A stretch of 64,000 bases of DNA from Phycisphaeraceae bacterium (GCA_020849625.1 JADLFV010000050.1:39405-103404), one strand, 5' to 3'. Positions 17,927 to 27,148 are shown, numbered from the stretch's first letter. Numbers and translations: made by a program. Notes: a model not told the origin generated them from the sequence alone.

Positions 17927-18821
17927 AGTTGCTGTTGCGGTCAGCGATGGCGCGGCAGTAGTCCAGTGATTGTTTAATTGTCTGCCACGGTCCGCCGTAG
18001 GCCAGGATGCGGCGCAGCTTGTCGTAGCTGGAGCGCAGGCCGGTGTAGGTGCGCAGCCGGCCGGTCAGCGACAGCGGCAGGCGCGGCATGTCGGGGTCGA
18101 ACTCCCAGGGATGAAAGTACAGGATGGCCGGTCGATTCTGCTCGGCTGCCTGGCGCAGACCCGTCAGCATCATTTGCAGCGGCAGCAGGCGGAAGTATCC
18201 TCCGCCCGCCACCGGCACGTGTCGCCCCAACGCCTGCCAGACCAGCGGCGGCAACTCCAGCAGCATCGGCCCGCCCGGCGAGGACTTGACGTAAAACGGC
18301 TCGCACGGCGCTTGCGGCACGCCATACTGCGGATGATGCACGGGAAAGATCGATGCATCGTAAACGAAGCCAAGATCGCTGAGCACATCCACCGCCCAGG
18401 CGGTCTGCGTGGTGACCGACCAGGTGGGCGCGCGGTACCCGAGTACAGGCCGGCCGATGATGTCCTCGATGGTGTTGCGGGCACGAATGACATCCTCGCG
18501 GAACGTGCTGGTATCAAGCCGATGCAGGCGTTGATGCCACGAGCCGTGAGTGGCGATCTCGTGGCCGGCCTGGGCACAGCGGCGCAGAAGCTGCGGGTGC
18601 GACTCGGCGATGTAGCCCAGGAAAAACAGCGTCGCCTTGCAGTTCGTCTCGTCGAACAGCGCCAGCAGTTTGTCCATGCACGGCTCGACCCGCGTGGGCC
18701 ATTGGCACCAGCGATCCGGCTTGACAGCGGACTGGGCGGCCTCGATCTGGAAATACTCCTCCACGTCAACGCTGATGCAGCGAACGGGGGGGGCGATTTG
18801 TTCTGGGGTTTGGGGCATCAT
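17901..18821 (-). CDS. Polysaccharide deacetylase, PEP-CTERM locus type
   Basis: A 306-residue NodB-domain deacetylase. CISVDVEEYFQIEAA (DVEEYF catalytic/metal motif) comes near the N-terminus, then ATLFFLGYIAE, GHEIATHGSWH (metal-binding histidines), GYRAPTWSVT and YFHPWEFDPDMPRL. These match the polysaccharide deacetylases of PEP-CTERM exopolysaccharide loci, which remove N- or O-acetyl groups from the polymer. It converges with the glycosyltransferase gene and overlaps its 3' end by 26 bases. Confidence 0.9.
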   Translation of the reverse strand: MMPQTPEQIAPPVRCISVDVEEYFQIEAAQSAVKPDRWCQWPTRVEPCMDKLLALFDETNCKATLFFLGYIAESHPQLLRRCAQAGHEIATHGSWHQRLHRLDTSTFREDVIRARNTIEDIIGRPVLGYRAPTWSVTTQTAWAVDVLSDLGFVYDASIFPVHHPQYGVPQAPCEPFYVKSSPGGPMLLELPPLVWQALGRHVPVAGGGYFRLLPLQMMLTGLRQAAEQNRPAILYFHPWEFDPDMPRLPLSLTGRLRTYTGLRSSYDKLRRILAYGGPWQTIKQSLDYCRAIADRNSNFTLQWRAA

Positions 18822-18942
18822 CCGATAATGCTCACCCCCGGCGGCCGGTTCTTCTCATGGCGTATCGGTCAGGGTGCATTGCGGGCTTAAACAGACTAAG
18901 CACCGCCGCGGATTGCGCCGATGAGCACACAGGGCGGTCACC

Positions 18943-19860
18943 ATGATAACAACGGAAGATGGCCCAACTCAGCCGGTCCGCAAGCGCAAGTGGAAGATCC
19001 TGCGCCGTGCGCTGCTGATCGTGCTGCTGCTGATCGTGTCGGTGATGGGCGGCGTGGTGTTCCTGCTGCGCTCGCAGACGCCGCAATGGAAAGAGCACCA
19101 ACGGTTCCTGTCCACGCACAGCACCGCACAGATCGAGCAACTGGCCGCCGGCGCGGAGAAGACCATCGAGCAGGTGATCAGCGGTGACATCGAGGCGCTG
19201 CTGGCCCAATCGTCATCTGCGTCTGCTTCACCTGATGCGAAACCGGCGACAGCCCCGGGAGCATCGAACGGCGACGCCGGGGAGGAAAAGCCGATCGACC
19301 CGACGATGATCCGCATCGACGAGGTGCGCAAGCTTTCGCTGACCCGGGACGAGTTGGCCGCCTTGGTCACCGCCCGTTACGAACAGTGGCTCGATTCGCG
19401 CGGCTACGTCAAGCCGGCAGAATTAACCGAACCGATGATCCAGCCGGAAGGCGCACAGTTGGTCGCGGCGTTCAAGTTTGTGACCCGCGGTTTTTCGCAG
19501 GTATTCACAGCGCGGTTCGACCTGGTATTCCACGATGACGGCTACGCCACGCTGAAGCTCGACAGCCTCCAGGCCGGCCGCATGCCGATTCCCGCAGCCG
19601 AGGTGAGCGACTACCTGCGGAAGAATGCCGGCAACTCCGCCCTGGCGGCCGGGGAGTGGCTCAGCAAATTGGAGGATCTGCGCTTCAAGCCGGTGCTCGA
19701 TGATCTGCCCTACCGCCGTCGGGCCCGCGTGCTAGGGTTCAATTCCGAAGGCGAGATCGTGGAACTGACCATCCGCGTACAGGACTTCCGCACCTATGCT
19801 GAAACCAACGCCAGGCAGGAGGCACAGATGCGTACCGCCGAGGTGGCTACGGGTTTCTGA
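18943..19860 (+). CDS. Single-pass membrane protein of unknown function
   Basis: A 305-residue protein. A basic N-terminus (RKRKWKILRR) is followed by one membrane helix (ALLIVLLLIVSVMGGVVFLL, about 24-43) and a long extracytoplasmic part. The middle (about 86-115) is rich in Ser, Ala and Pro. No recognisable domain or catalytic motif is visible. It lies between the exopolysaccharide locus and dnaA on the opposite strand to both neighbours. Confidence 0.75.
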   Translation: MITTEDGPTQPVRKRKWKILRRALLIVLLLIVSVMGGVVFLLRSQTPQWKEHQRFLSTHSTAQIEQLAAGAEKTIEQVISGDIEALLAQSSSASASPDAKPATAPGASNGDAGEEKPIDPTMIRIDEVRKLSLTRDELAALVTARYEQWLDSRGYVKPAELTEPMIQPEGAQLVAAFKFVTRGFSQVFTARFDLVFHDDGYATLKLDSLQAGRMPIPAAEVSDYLRKNAGNSALAAGEWLSKLEDLRFKPVLDDLPYRRRARVLGFNSEGEIVELTIRVQDFRTYAETNARQEAQMRTAEVATGF

Positions 19861-19861
19861 C

Positions 19862-19938
19862 GGGCTACCGCGTCGCGGACGACGCGGCTGGAAACTGTTC
19901 AGACTGCGAATATTTCAGCCGCATTATCCTCGATGCGA
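19862..19938 (+). repeat. Dispersed repeat CCGCGTCGCGGACGACGCGGCTG, copy 1 (decayed)
   Basis: TACCGCGTCGCGGACGACG followed by CGGCTGGAAACTGTTC (19866-19900), then CAGCCGCATTATCCTCGATGCG. The second copy at 25005-25064 has a well-kept right arm (CAGCCGCGTCGTCCTCGATGCG). In this copy the right arm has drifted. It follows directly on the stop codon of the upstream gene. Confidence 0.75.
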
Positions 19939-20267
19939 GCTGATTCACAATAGCGCACGGGGTTTCTGAATCTTCCGGGTAGGATATAGATTAAATACTT
20001 CCTCGTCTTAGCCGTATGGTTGTCGGCTTGTGGATTGTCTGGGGGGTCAAGACGTTAAATTCATGCATGTCAGGGTTTGTGGCATCCACTCCGATGTGGG
20101 AAAGCTATGCGTTCACGACATGCCGTCGGTCGGTCGAATGGTATCTGCGCGTTGGTTGTGGACAACGAAGCCAGTTGGTGGTTGGTTGACGAGGGGCGCA
20201 GCGGTTGGTTCAGCGACGCCTGACGTGCGCTTCTGCACGGGTTATCCACGGATTTGACGACAGGATC
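19939..20267. other. Gene-free stretch beside dnaA with DnaA-box-like sites: candidate oriC
   Basis: The 330 bp downstream of dnaA hold no gene. Three DnaA-box-like 9-mers are visible: TGTGGATTG (20029-20037, 7/9 to the reverse consensus), TGTGGACAA (20157-20165, 8/9) and TTATCCACG (20242-20250, 8/9). An AT-rich stretch, GGATATAGATTAAATACTT, lies at 19982-20000 and could be the unwinding element. Position next to dnaA supports an origin. Three imperfect boxes is a small number, so this stays a candidate. Confidence 0.5.
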
Positions 20268-21674
20268 TCACGCCGGGGCGATCTGGCCGTCAAGATGGGC
20301 GACCTGTTGAGCGAAGGCTGGCTCGGTCAGGCAGCGGTCGTCCACGGTGCGGATTGAGTGCATGACCGTGGTGTGGTCGCGTCCGCCGAAGTATCCGCCG
20401 ATCTCCTCCAGACTGAAGCGGGTTCGCTGGCGAGCCAGGTACATGCAGACCTGCCGCGGCTCGGTGACCGACTTGTGCCGTCGCCGGCTCTGGAGGTCCG
20501 ACAGCTTGACGTTGTAGTAGCGGGTGACCACGTCGATGATCTGCTGGAGCGTCACCTGCGAGGTCTGTCCGTCGCTAGGCGGCTCACCGAGAGCAGCTCG
20601 AGCCAGTTCCATGTCGATGGCGCGACTTTGCAGGGCGGCGTGGCCGATGACGGTGGTGATAGCGCCTTCCAGTTCGCGGGCGTTGGAGTCCACGCGGGTG
20701 GCGATGAAGCTGATTACGTCGTCGGGCACTTCGATGCCGCGCAGGCGGGCCTTGGCGCGGAGGATGGCGACGCGCGTCTCGTAGTGCGGCTTGGTCACGT
20801 TGGCGACCAAGCCCCAGTTGAAGCGGCTGACCAGGCGCTCCTCCAGGTGCGGAATGTCCGCCGGCGGGGCGTCCGAGGACAACACGATCTGTCGGCTGGA
20901 CTGGTACAACTCATTGAACGTGTGGAAGAACTCCTCCTGTGAACGCTCGCGGTTGCCGCCGCCAAGGAAATGGATGTCGTCGAGCACCAGCAGGTCAACG
21001 TGGCGATAGCGGTGACGGAACTCCGCCATTTTGCCGGCCTGCACGCATTCGATGAATTGATTCATGAACGCGTCGCAGGAAACATAAAGGATGCTGGTCT
21101 GCGGCCGCTCGCGCAGCACCTGCTGGCAGATGGCCTGGAGCAGATGCGTCTTGCCCAAGCCGACGCCGCCGTGGATGAACAGCGGGTTGTAGGTATTGCC
21201 CGGCTGATTGGCGACGGCGACGGCCGCGGCATAGGCCAGTTGGTTGTTGGGCCCGGTGATGAAGTTGTCGAAGCTGTAGTCGGGACTCAGGACGATCTGG
21301 TCGGGACTGTCGTGGTGGTCGCCGTTGTCCGAGAGGCGTTTCTGGATGCCGGTCGGGGTCGTTGCGACAGCAGCGGCAGCGGCGACGGTGGAGTGCGCAG
21401 GCGAAGGCGCGGCGTAGTTGGCCGCTTCCTCGGCCGTGATGAAGCGCACGCCCACCAGCTTGCCGGTGGAGGTTTGAGCCGCCTCGTTGAACTGCTCGAT
21501 GCACTTGCGTTGCAGGTAATCGCGCTGCACGCTGGAGGGCGTGGCGATCACCAGCAGGCCGCTGCTGAGGTCGATCGGCTCAAGGGCCTCGAACCACTGG
21601 CGGCTGATGGAGGCGTACCGACTCCGCAGATACGCCATCATGTCACGCCAAAGCGTCGGATCGACTCGCGCCAT
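20268..21674 (-). CDS. dnaA: Chromosomal replication initiator DnaA
   Basis: A 468-residue initiator. An N-terminal helicase-loading domain is followed by a variable linker (about 85-135). The AAA+ core begins at SPDYSFDNFITGPNNQLAYAA, with Walker A GGVGLGKTH and Walker B LLVLDDIHFLGG. The C-terminal DNA-binding domain contains CMYLARQRTRFSLEEIGGYFGGRDHTTVMHS, the DnaA-box reading helix-turn-helix. It is transcribed away from the divergent GlmU-like gene, and the candidate origin lies at its 3' end. No dnaN, recF or gyrB follows. Confidence 0.97.
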   Translation of the reverse strand: MARVDPTLWRDMMAYLRSRYASISRQWFEALEPIDLSSGLLVIATPSSVQRDYLQRKCIEQFNEAAQTSTGKLVGVRFITAEEAANYAAPSPAHSTVAAAAAVATTPTGIQKRLSDNGDHHDSPDQIVLSPDYSFDNFITGPNNQLAYAAAVAVANQPGNTYNPLFIHGGVGLGKTHLLQAICQQVLRERPQTSILYVSCDAFMNQFIECVQAGKMAEFRHRYRHVDLLVLDDIHFLGGGNRERSQEEFFHTFNELYQSSRQIVLSSDAPPADIPHLEERLVSRFNWGLVANVTKPHYETRVAILRAKARLRGIEVPDDVISFIATRVDSNARELEGAITTVIGHAALQSRAIDMELARAALGEPPSDGQTSQVTLQQIIDVVTRYYNVKLSDLQSRRRHKSVTEPRQVCMYLARQRTRFSLEEIGGYFGGRDHTTVMHSIRTVDDRCLTEPAFAQQVAHLDGQIAPA

Positions 21675-21853
21675 CGTTCAGCGTCCAGCCCGCATTGGGT
21701 TGACGAGATGTCCCTGAATCCCACCAGGAGCGCTTCGCACCGTGCAGCAGCGCCACGAACATGCAGAAACTAACGCCCCGGACCCGGTTGTGTCAATGGG
21801 CGTTTCTAACCGATATCATCCAAGGCCCACCGCGACGCGAGAAATCGGGTTTT

Positions 21854-22948
21854 ATGAAGCATGTGAATCTGCTGATTTACGACGACCAACGCGGCTGCTG
21901 GGGGCCGCTGACTGATTTGCGCCCGATCTTCGACGTTCGCAGCGGCGCTGTCTCCAATCGAACAAGGATCGAGCGAACGGTGGGCCGATCCGCGGCCGCG
22001 CTTTCGGTGCCGGCCCGCCTGGCGGCAGTGATGCGCCGCCGCGAGCCGAACCAGGTGATCAATGGCGAACAATACGACGGCCGCTGGTTGGTCGTCAACG
22101 GCCGCTGGAACGGGCTCGAGGAGCCGCCCGCCGGCGCGGTGATGGAACTCGACGGCCGCAAAGTGCCCGACCTGCTCGCCCAGCCGCCGGAGGTTGAAAG
22201 CAAGAATGTCATAGCACGACCGTGGCACATTCTCGATCAACTCGAACGCACGCTGGCCGACGATCTGGCGGCATGGACCGGCGCACGCATCGCGCCGACC
22301 GCCCGCGTTCACGCCTCGGCGGTGATCGATGAATCGCTGGGCCCGGTCGTCGTTGACGAGCATGTCGTGCTCGAGCCGTTGTCTGTGGTACAGGGGCCGG
22401 CCTACATCGGCCCGCACACCGTGTTGCGCAGCTTCGCCCATCTGCGTCCGCACAGCGCTGTGGGGCCGTACTGCCGCGTGGGCGGCGAAGTGTCCTTCAG
22501 TATCTTCCAAGGCCAGAGCAACAAGGCACATGTCGGCTACCTTGGCCACGCCTTGGTCGGCCAGTGGGTCAACCTGGGGGCCGCCACCACCTGCTCCAAC
22601 CTCAAGAACACCTACGGTCGCGTGCGCGTGCAACTGTCCGCTGACCTGCCCGCGCAGGACTCCGGCCGCATATTCCTTGGCCCGATCGTCGGGGATCACA
22701 GCCGCCTGGCCATCGGCACATTCATCCGCACCGGCGCGGTGATCGGCACCGGCAGCATGATTGCCCAGCCGGGTCGCTTCACCCCGCCGCACGTGCCGCC
22801 GTTCACCTTCCTGACCGACGTCGGCCCGCAAAGCTATGACTTTGACAAGTTCCTGACCACCGCCCGCACCGCGATGGACCGCCGCGGCATCACCCTAGAC
22901 GACGCCGAAGCCGACCTGCTGCGCTGCCTGTCCCAGTCCACCGTCTGA
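21854..22948 (+). CDS. GlmU-like protein with left-handed beta-helix acyltransferase domain
   Basis: A 364-residue protein resembling the alternative (Bacteroidetes-type) GlmU. The short N-terminal part (NLLIYDDQRGCWGPLTDLRP) recalls a reduced nucleotidyltransferase. From about residue 150 hexapeptide repeats follow (IAPTARVHASAVIDES...GPVVVDEHVVLEPLSVVQGPAYIGPHTVL), then SNKAHVGYLGHALVGQWVNLGAATTCSNLKNTYG, the GlmU acetyltransferase signature. It probably works on glucosamine-1-phosphate for peptidoglycan or surface sugars. I start it at ATG 21854. Confidence 0.83.
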   Translation: MKHVNLLIYDDQRGCWGPLTDLRPIFDVRSGAVSNRTRIERTVGRSAAALSVPARLAAVMRRREPNQVINGEQYDGRWLVVNGRWNGLEEPPAGAVMELDGRKVPDLLAQPPEVESKNVIARPWHILDQLERTLADDLAAWTGARIAPTARVHASAVIDESLGPVVVDEHVVLEPLSVVQGPAYIGPHTVLRSFAHLRPHSAVGPYCRVGGEVSFSIFQGQSNKAHVGYLGHALVGQWVNLGAATTCSNLKNTYGRVRVQLSADLPAQDSGRIFLGPIVGDHSRLAIGTFIRTGAVIGTGSMIAQPGRFTPPHVPPFTFLTDVGPQSYDFDKFLTTARTAMDRRGITLDDAEADLLRCLSQSTV

Positions 22949-23240
22949 TCATCACGCGCAGTCGGACACCCTCGGACATCATTGGTCATTGTCGATCGCC
23001 GTCGTCGTCGCACTCCCGTCACGACGCAGAACACCCACAAAACGCACTTCATTGGCCCAAACGGCTCTCTGCGGGAAGAAATTATTTAAGTTAAATAAGT
23101 TCTTGGTGTCGCGACGGATTGAGCGGGAGATCGTGAGTTGGGGTGCGGTTGGGGTGCGGTTGGGTAGGAGCGTTTCGGGGAGTTGTACGTCGCGGTTGGC
23201 GTGGCGTGGTACGTCGCGGTGGGGCGGGAGCGGGCGGGGG
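22949..23240. other. Gap between convergent genes with AT-rich palindrome and G/T-rich repeats
   Basis: No gene is supported here. It holds a perfect 17-bp AT-rich palindrome, TTATTTAAGTTAAATAA (23082-23098), followed by GTTCTT. The same word is repeated at 63772-63794. It also holds short direct repeats GGGGTGCGGTT (about 23142-23163) and TACGTCGCGGT (about 23187 and 23211). Confidence 0.7.
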
Positions 23241-24314
23241 TTACGGTGTGCGGCGGACACCGAGGCGCTGGCGGACGAGGTTGGCGCGGGCGATGCGGCG
23301 TTCGGCGGGGTTCATGGTTTTGCCCATGATCCGCTGCAGGTGGGCGGGCTGGCAGATCAGAAGCAGTTCATTGAGCGAGCGCAGGTCGATGGCGTCCAGC
23401 CGGCCGAGGGTGACGCCGAGGCGCACATGGCTGAGCAGGGCGAAGGTTTCCTCGCTGGTCAGCAGGCGGGCGTGGGTGAGCACGGCCCAGGCGCGATAGA
23501 CACGATCGTCGAGCTGTTCGGGGCGATCGCGCAACAAGGCGGCGCGGGCCTGCTGCTCGTAGGCGATGATCTGCGGCACGACGGTCTGCTCGAAGTCAGC
23601 CAGGATTTCGGCTTCGCTGCGGCCGAGGGTGGTCTGGTTGGAGATCTGGTAGAGATCGCCGAGTGCTTCGGAGCCTTCGCCGAACAGGCCGCGCACCGCC
23701 AGGTGCAGATCGCGTGCGGCGCGGCGGACCTTTTCGATCTGGCCGGTGAGCTTGATGGCGGGCAGGTGCAGCATGACCGAGACGCGCAATCCGGTGCCGA
23801 CGTTGGTGGGGCAGGCGGTCAGGTATCCGAAGCGCGGGCTGAAGGCGAAGTCGAGGCTGTCCTCGAGAGCGTCGTCGATGCGGTTGATCTGTTCGTAGGC
23901 TTCGGCCAGTTGCATGCCGCTGCGCAGCACCTGGATGCGCAGGTGGTCTTCTTCGTTGACCATGATGGCGAAGGTCTCATCGGAGCCGATGGCGACGCCG
24001 CGCGGGGAATCGTCAGCCGCGCTGACCAGTTGCCGGCTGACCAAGTGGCGTTCGACCAGCAGCTCGCGATCGAGGCGGGGACTGTCGCGCATATCGACCC
24101 AGAACAGGCTGTCGCTGATGCGATGGCTGGAGGTGATCTGCTGTTTGGCGGTTTCGAGGATGTCCATCCGCTGGCGTTGCATGGCGCGGTTGACGAAAGG
24201 GTAGCCGGCGAGGTTGCGGGCGAGTCGGATGCGGCTGGAGATCACCACGTCGCTGTGTGGGCCGGCCCCGCGCAGCCATTCGCCGGCGTGTTCGGTGATC
24301 TGTCGCAGGGTCAT
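23241..24314 (-). CDS. mcsB: McsB-like protein arginine kinase
   Basis: A 357-residue ATP:guanido phosphotransferase. SDVVISSRIRLARNLAGYPF near the N-terminus, VNEEDHLRIQVLRSGMQL (the guanido kinase NEED motif) in the middle, and YLTACPTNVGTGLRVSVMLHLP (catalytic Cys) are all present. In Firmicutes McsB marks proteins with phospho-arginine for ClpCP. The mcsA gene lies 38 bp upstream in the same operon; no ctsR or clpC is seen nearby, unlike the Firmicute operon. The longer plus-strand open frame over this gene is antisense. Confidence 0.92.
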   Translation of the reverse strand: MTLRQITEHAGEWLRGAGPHSDVVISSRIRLARNLAGYPFVNRAMQRQRMDILETAKQQITSSHRISDSLFWVDMRDSPRLDRELLVERHLVSRQLVSAADDSPRGVAIGSDETFAIMVNEEDHLRIQVLRSGMQLAEAYEQINRIDDALEDSLDFAFSPRFGYLTACPTNVGTGLRVSVMLHLPAIKLTGQIEKVRRAARDLHLAVRGLFGEGSEALGDLYQISNQTTLGRSEAEILADFEQTVVPQIIAYEQQARAALLRDRPEQLDDRVYRAWAVLTHARLLTSEETFALLSHVRLGVTLGRLDAIDLRSLNELLLICQPAHLQRIMGKTMNPAERRIARANLVRQRLGVRRTP

Positions 24315-24352
24315 GGCGGTCTCTTTCGTCGGGTCAGCAGGGTGAACGCGGG

Positions 24353-24892
24353 TCAGTTGCCTGGGATGTCGGAACGTTCGGTGCTTCCCGGGGAAGGGGG
24401 ACAGATGCGATGGATGTCGTCGCGCAGGCGGGCGGCCAACTCATAGTCTTCGCGGGTGACCGCCTCATCGAGGCGTTGGCGCAGTTGCGTGAGTTGTTCC
24501 TGGCGATCTTGGCCGGAGCCGCAGCGTCGGGGCACTTTGCCCACGTGGTGGCCGCCGCCGTCGTGAGCCCGTTCCAGCAGGGGGCTGATCTGGCGTTCGA
24601 AAGCCTGATAGCAGTGGGGGCAACCCAGCAGGGTGTGCTCGCGGAACTCGGCGAAGGTCAGGCCGCAGACATCACAGACCAGTTCCTGGGCTGCGGTCAT
24701 GGCCTGTCCGCCGCTGTGCAGCTTGACGAAGTTGGTCAATAGTTCGTTGATGGGGGTGTTGACCGCCTTGATGGACAGGCCGGCCTCGGCGGCGTGGGTT
24801 TCACACAGGTGTTGTTCAATTTTCTTGCCTTGGACGATCTCCACCGAGTGGTGCGTGGCCCGCCGATTGCATTTGTCGCACTTTCTGTCCAC
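24353..24892 (-). CDS. mcsA: McsA-like activator with zinc motifs and UvrB/UvrC domain
   Basis: A 179-residue protein with two CxxC zinc modules near the N-terminus (CDKCNRRATHH) and middle (CDVCGLTFAEF with CPHC). A C-terminal UVR motif follows (LTQLRQRLDEAVTREDYELAARLRDDI). This is the McsA layout, the cofactor that activates McsB. The start is GTG with AGGAG about ten bases upstream. Confidence 0.9.
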   Translation of the reverse strand: MDRKCDKCNRRATHHSVEIVQGKKIEQHLCETHAAEAGLSIKAVNTPINELLTNFVKLHSGGQAMTAAQELVCDVCGLTFAEFREHTLLGCPHCYQAFERQISPLLERAHDGGGHHVGKVPRRCGSGQDRQEQLTQLRQRLDEAVTREDYELAARLRDDIHRICPPSPGSTERSDIPGN

Positions 24893-25004
24893 GGGGTGGC
24901 TGCTCCTGCTGACTCAACGGGCCGATACTGGATTCTAGGATCGTGTGGCAGGGTGTTCAATCTTTTGTTTTCCCACTTGGAAACGTTCTACGGGGACTTC
25001 GTGG

Positions 25005-25064
25005 GCCACCGCGTCGCGGACGACGCGGCTGTAAACGGTTCCAGCCGCGTCGTCCTCGATGCGG
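25005..25064 (+). repeat. Dispersed repeat CCGCGTCGCGGACGACGCGGCTG, copy 2
   Basis: CACCGCGTCGCGGACGACGC...GTAAACGGTTCCAGCCGCGTCGTCCTCGATGCGG. The arms GACGACGCGGCTG and CAGCCGCGTCGTC form a 13-bp inverted repeat around TAAACGGTTC. It matches 19862-19938 over about 60 bp, so both are copies of one small palindromic element. Confidence 0.8.
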
Positions 25065-25252
25065 TCGGCCTCCGGGGAAGGTTTGACGTCGCTGGGGGGT
25101 GGTGGTAGAGTCTTTATCTCGCTGTTCTTCTATAGGTTGGACGGCGGGTAGCGGCTCTGACTGGATGAAAGGGGCGCGAATTGGTGTTCCGATCGCCGAT
25201 TCGACGCCCCTTGTCAATCTTGGGGGGTGAAGCCGACGGCGGTCAGGGGGCG

Positions 25253-25307
25253 GAACCCGGCGTGCTGGAAGCACGCCTCGCCCCGCAAGACACTTCCGGG
25301 GGCCGGG
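25253..25307 (+). repeat. Compound intergenic element: GAACCCGGCG...CCCCG plus ACTTCCGGGGGC core
   Basis: GAACCCGGCGTGCTGGAAGC followed by ACGCCTCGCCCCG (25253-25285), then ACACTTCCGGGGGCCGGG (25290-25307). An inverted copy with the same order of parts lies at 62315-62389. This joins the short in-gene core to a longer mobile or dispersed element. Confidence 0.8.
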
Positions 25308-25334
25308 TGGTGCAAGGATGGGGCGGGGTGTTGT

Positions 25335-25407
25335 GCCACCCTAGCTCAGTTGGTAGAGCACACCCTTGGTAAGGGTGAGGTCGTGGGTTCAAATCCCATG
25401 GGTGGCT
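25335..25407 (+). tRNA. tRNA-Thr (GGT)
   Basis: A 73-nt cloverleaf. The acceptor arms GCCACCC (25335-25341) and GGGTGGC (25400-25406) pair perfectly. The D-loop AGCTCAGTTGGTAGAGC and the anticodon stem-loop CACCCTTGGTAAGGGTG (anticodon GGT, reading ACC/ACU) follow, then the T-arm GTGGGTTCAAATCCCAT. CCA is not encoded. It precedes tuf, as tRNA-Thr does in many bacterial tufB operons. Confidence 0.96.
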
Positions 25408-25412
25408 TAGGA

Positions 25413-25533
25413 TGGAATTTTAGATTTTGGATTTTTGATTTTCGAGAAGCAGAGGCCGACGGTCGGCCCAGGAAATCAAGAGCAACAGTCAAATCTAAAA
25501 TCAAAAATCTGAAATCAAAAATCGCATTACCTG
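25413..25533. repeat. AT-rich AAATCTAAAATC-type inverted repeat in the tuf leader
   Basis: TTTTAGATTTTGGATTTTTG (from 25418) on the left is mirrored by AATCTAAAATCAAAAATCTG (from 25493) on the right. The spacer is GC-rich. The same TCTAAAATC words bound the small gene at 51612-51974. The repeat sits between tRNA-Thr and tuf and lies in the transcript leader if the two are co-transcribed. Confidence 0.75.
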
Positions 25534-25547
25534 GAGGTTCAATCACC

Positions 25548-26753
<1,206 letters not shown>

Positions 26754-26756
26754 CCC

Positions 26757-26817
26757 CACATAGCCCCGGGCTTGCCCGGGGGTGTCGTCCCCGGCCAAGG
26801 CCGGGGCTAAATGGATT
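26757..26817. repeat. Intergenic TAGCCCCGG...CCGGGGCTA hairpin repeat
   Basis: TAGCCCCGGGCTTGCCCGGG and CCCCGGCCAAGGCCGGGGCTA face each other between tuf and rpmG. The ends TAGCCCC/GGGGCTA match those of the 22-bp inverted repeat inside the coding sequence at 46649-46695. It could attenuate tuf transcription ahead of rpmG. Confidence 0.75.
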
Positions 26818-26823
26818 TTGATC

Positions 26824-27003
26824 ATGGCCAAGAAAGCCGAAGCGGTTGAATATGTGTGGCTGCAGTGCTCGGAGTCGGGCGACCTGAACTATCGCACGCC
26901 CGTCAACGTCAAGGGCGGTATCCCCGAGAAGCTCAAGAAGGGCCTCAAGAAGTACTCGCCCCGCCTGCGCAAGCACACGCTGCATAAGATTAAGAGGAAA
27001 TGA
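26824..27003 (+). CDS. rpmG: Ribosomal protein bL33
   Basis: A 59-residue protein of the large ribosomal subunit, too short to be clear from length alone. [31 protein letters not shown] and a basic C-terminus [17 protein letters not shown] follow the bL33 pattern. The paired zinc cysteines of the C+ form are missing: one Cys remains in QCSES, and the second pair reads SPRLR. The order tuf-rpmG-tRNA-Trp-secE-nusG is the common bacterial one. Confidence 0.9.
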   Translation: MAKKAEAVEYVWLQCSESGDLNYRTPVNVKGGIPEKLKKGLKKYSPRLRKHTLHKIKRK

Positions 27004-27004
27004 G

Positions 27005-27070
27005 TGGAGCGGCTTGAGCGGTGAGGCGCGAGAAATCCTCATGCCTCAAGCCTCATACCTCAAGCCTCCC
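27005..27070. repeat. CTTGAG/CTCAAG repeat between rpmG and tRNA-Trp
   Basis: GCGGCTTGAGCGGTGAGGCG (27009-27028) is followed by CCTCATGCCTCAAGCCTCAT and CCTCAAGCCTCCC (27037-27070). This is the same family as at 748-849. Confidence 0.65.
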
Positions 27071-27075
27071 AACCT

Positions 27076-27148
27076 ACGCCAGTAGCTCAATTGGCAGAGC
27101 AGCTGATTCCAAATCAGCAGGTTGGGGGTTCAAGTCCCTCCTGGCGTG
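27076..27148 (+). tRNA. tRNA-Trp (CCA)
   Basis: A 73-nt cloverleaf. The acceptor arms ACGCCAG (27076-27082) and CTGGCGT (27141-27147) pair, with G as the discriminator. The anticodon stem-loop GCTGATTCCAAATCAGC carries CCA, and the T-arm is GGGGGTTCAAGTCCCTC. CCA is not encoded at the 3' end. It lies immediately before secE, as is usual. Confidence 0.97.

Larger units (their letters stand above)
24961..25334. other. Repeat-rich gap before the tRNA-Thr/tuf cluster
   Basis: No gene is supported in these 374 bp. They contain the second copy of the CGCGTCGCGGACGACGCGGC repeat (25005-25064) and the compound GAACCCGG...CACTTCCGGGGGC element (25253-25307). The promoter for tRNA-Thr and tuf must lie here, but I cannot place it with confidence. 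Confidence 0.7.

Noticed and set aside
22989..24446. Plus-strand open frame of 485 codons
   Set aside because: It overlaps mcsB and part of mcsA antisense. The reverse-strand proteins are well-conserved; the plus frame is a GC-rich shadow.
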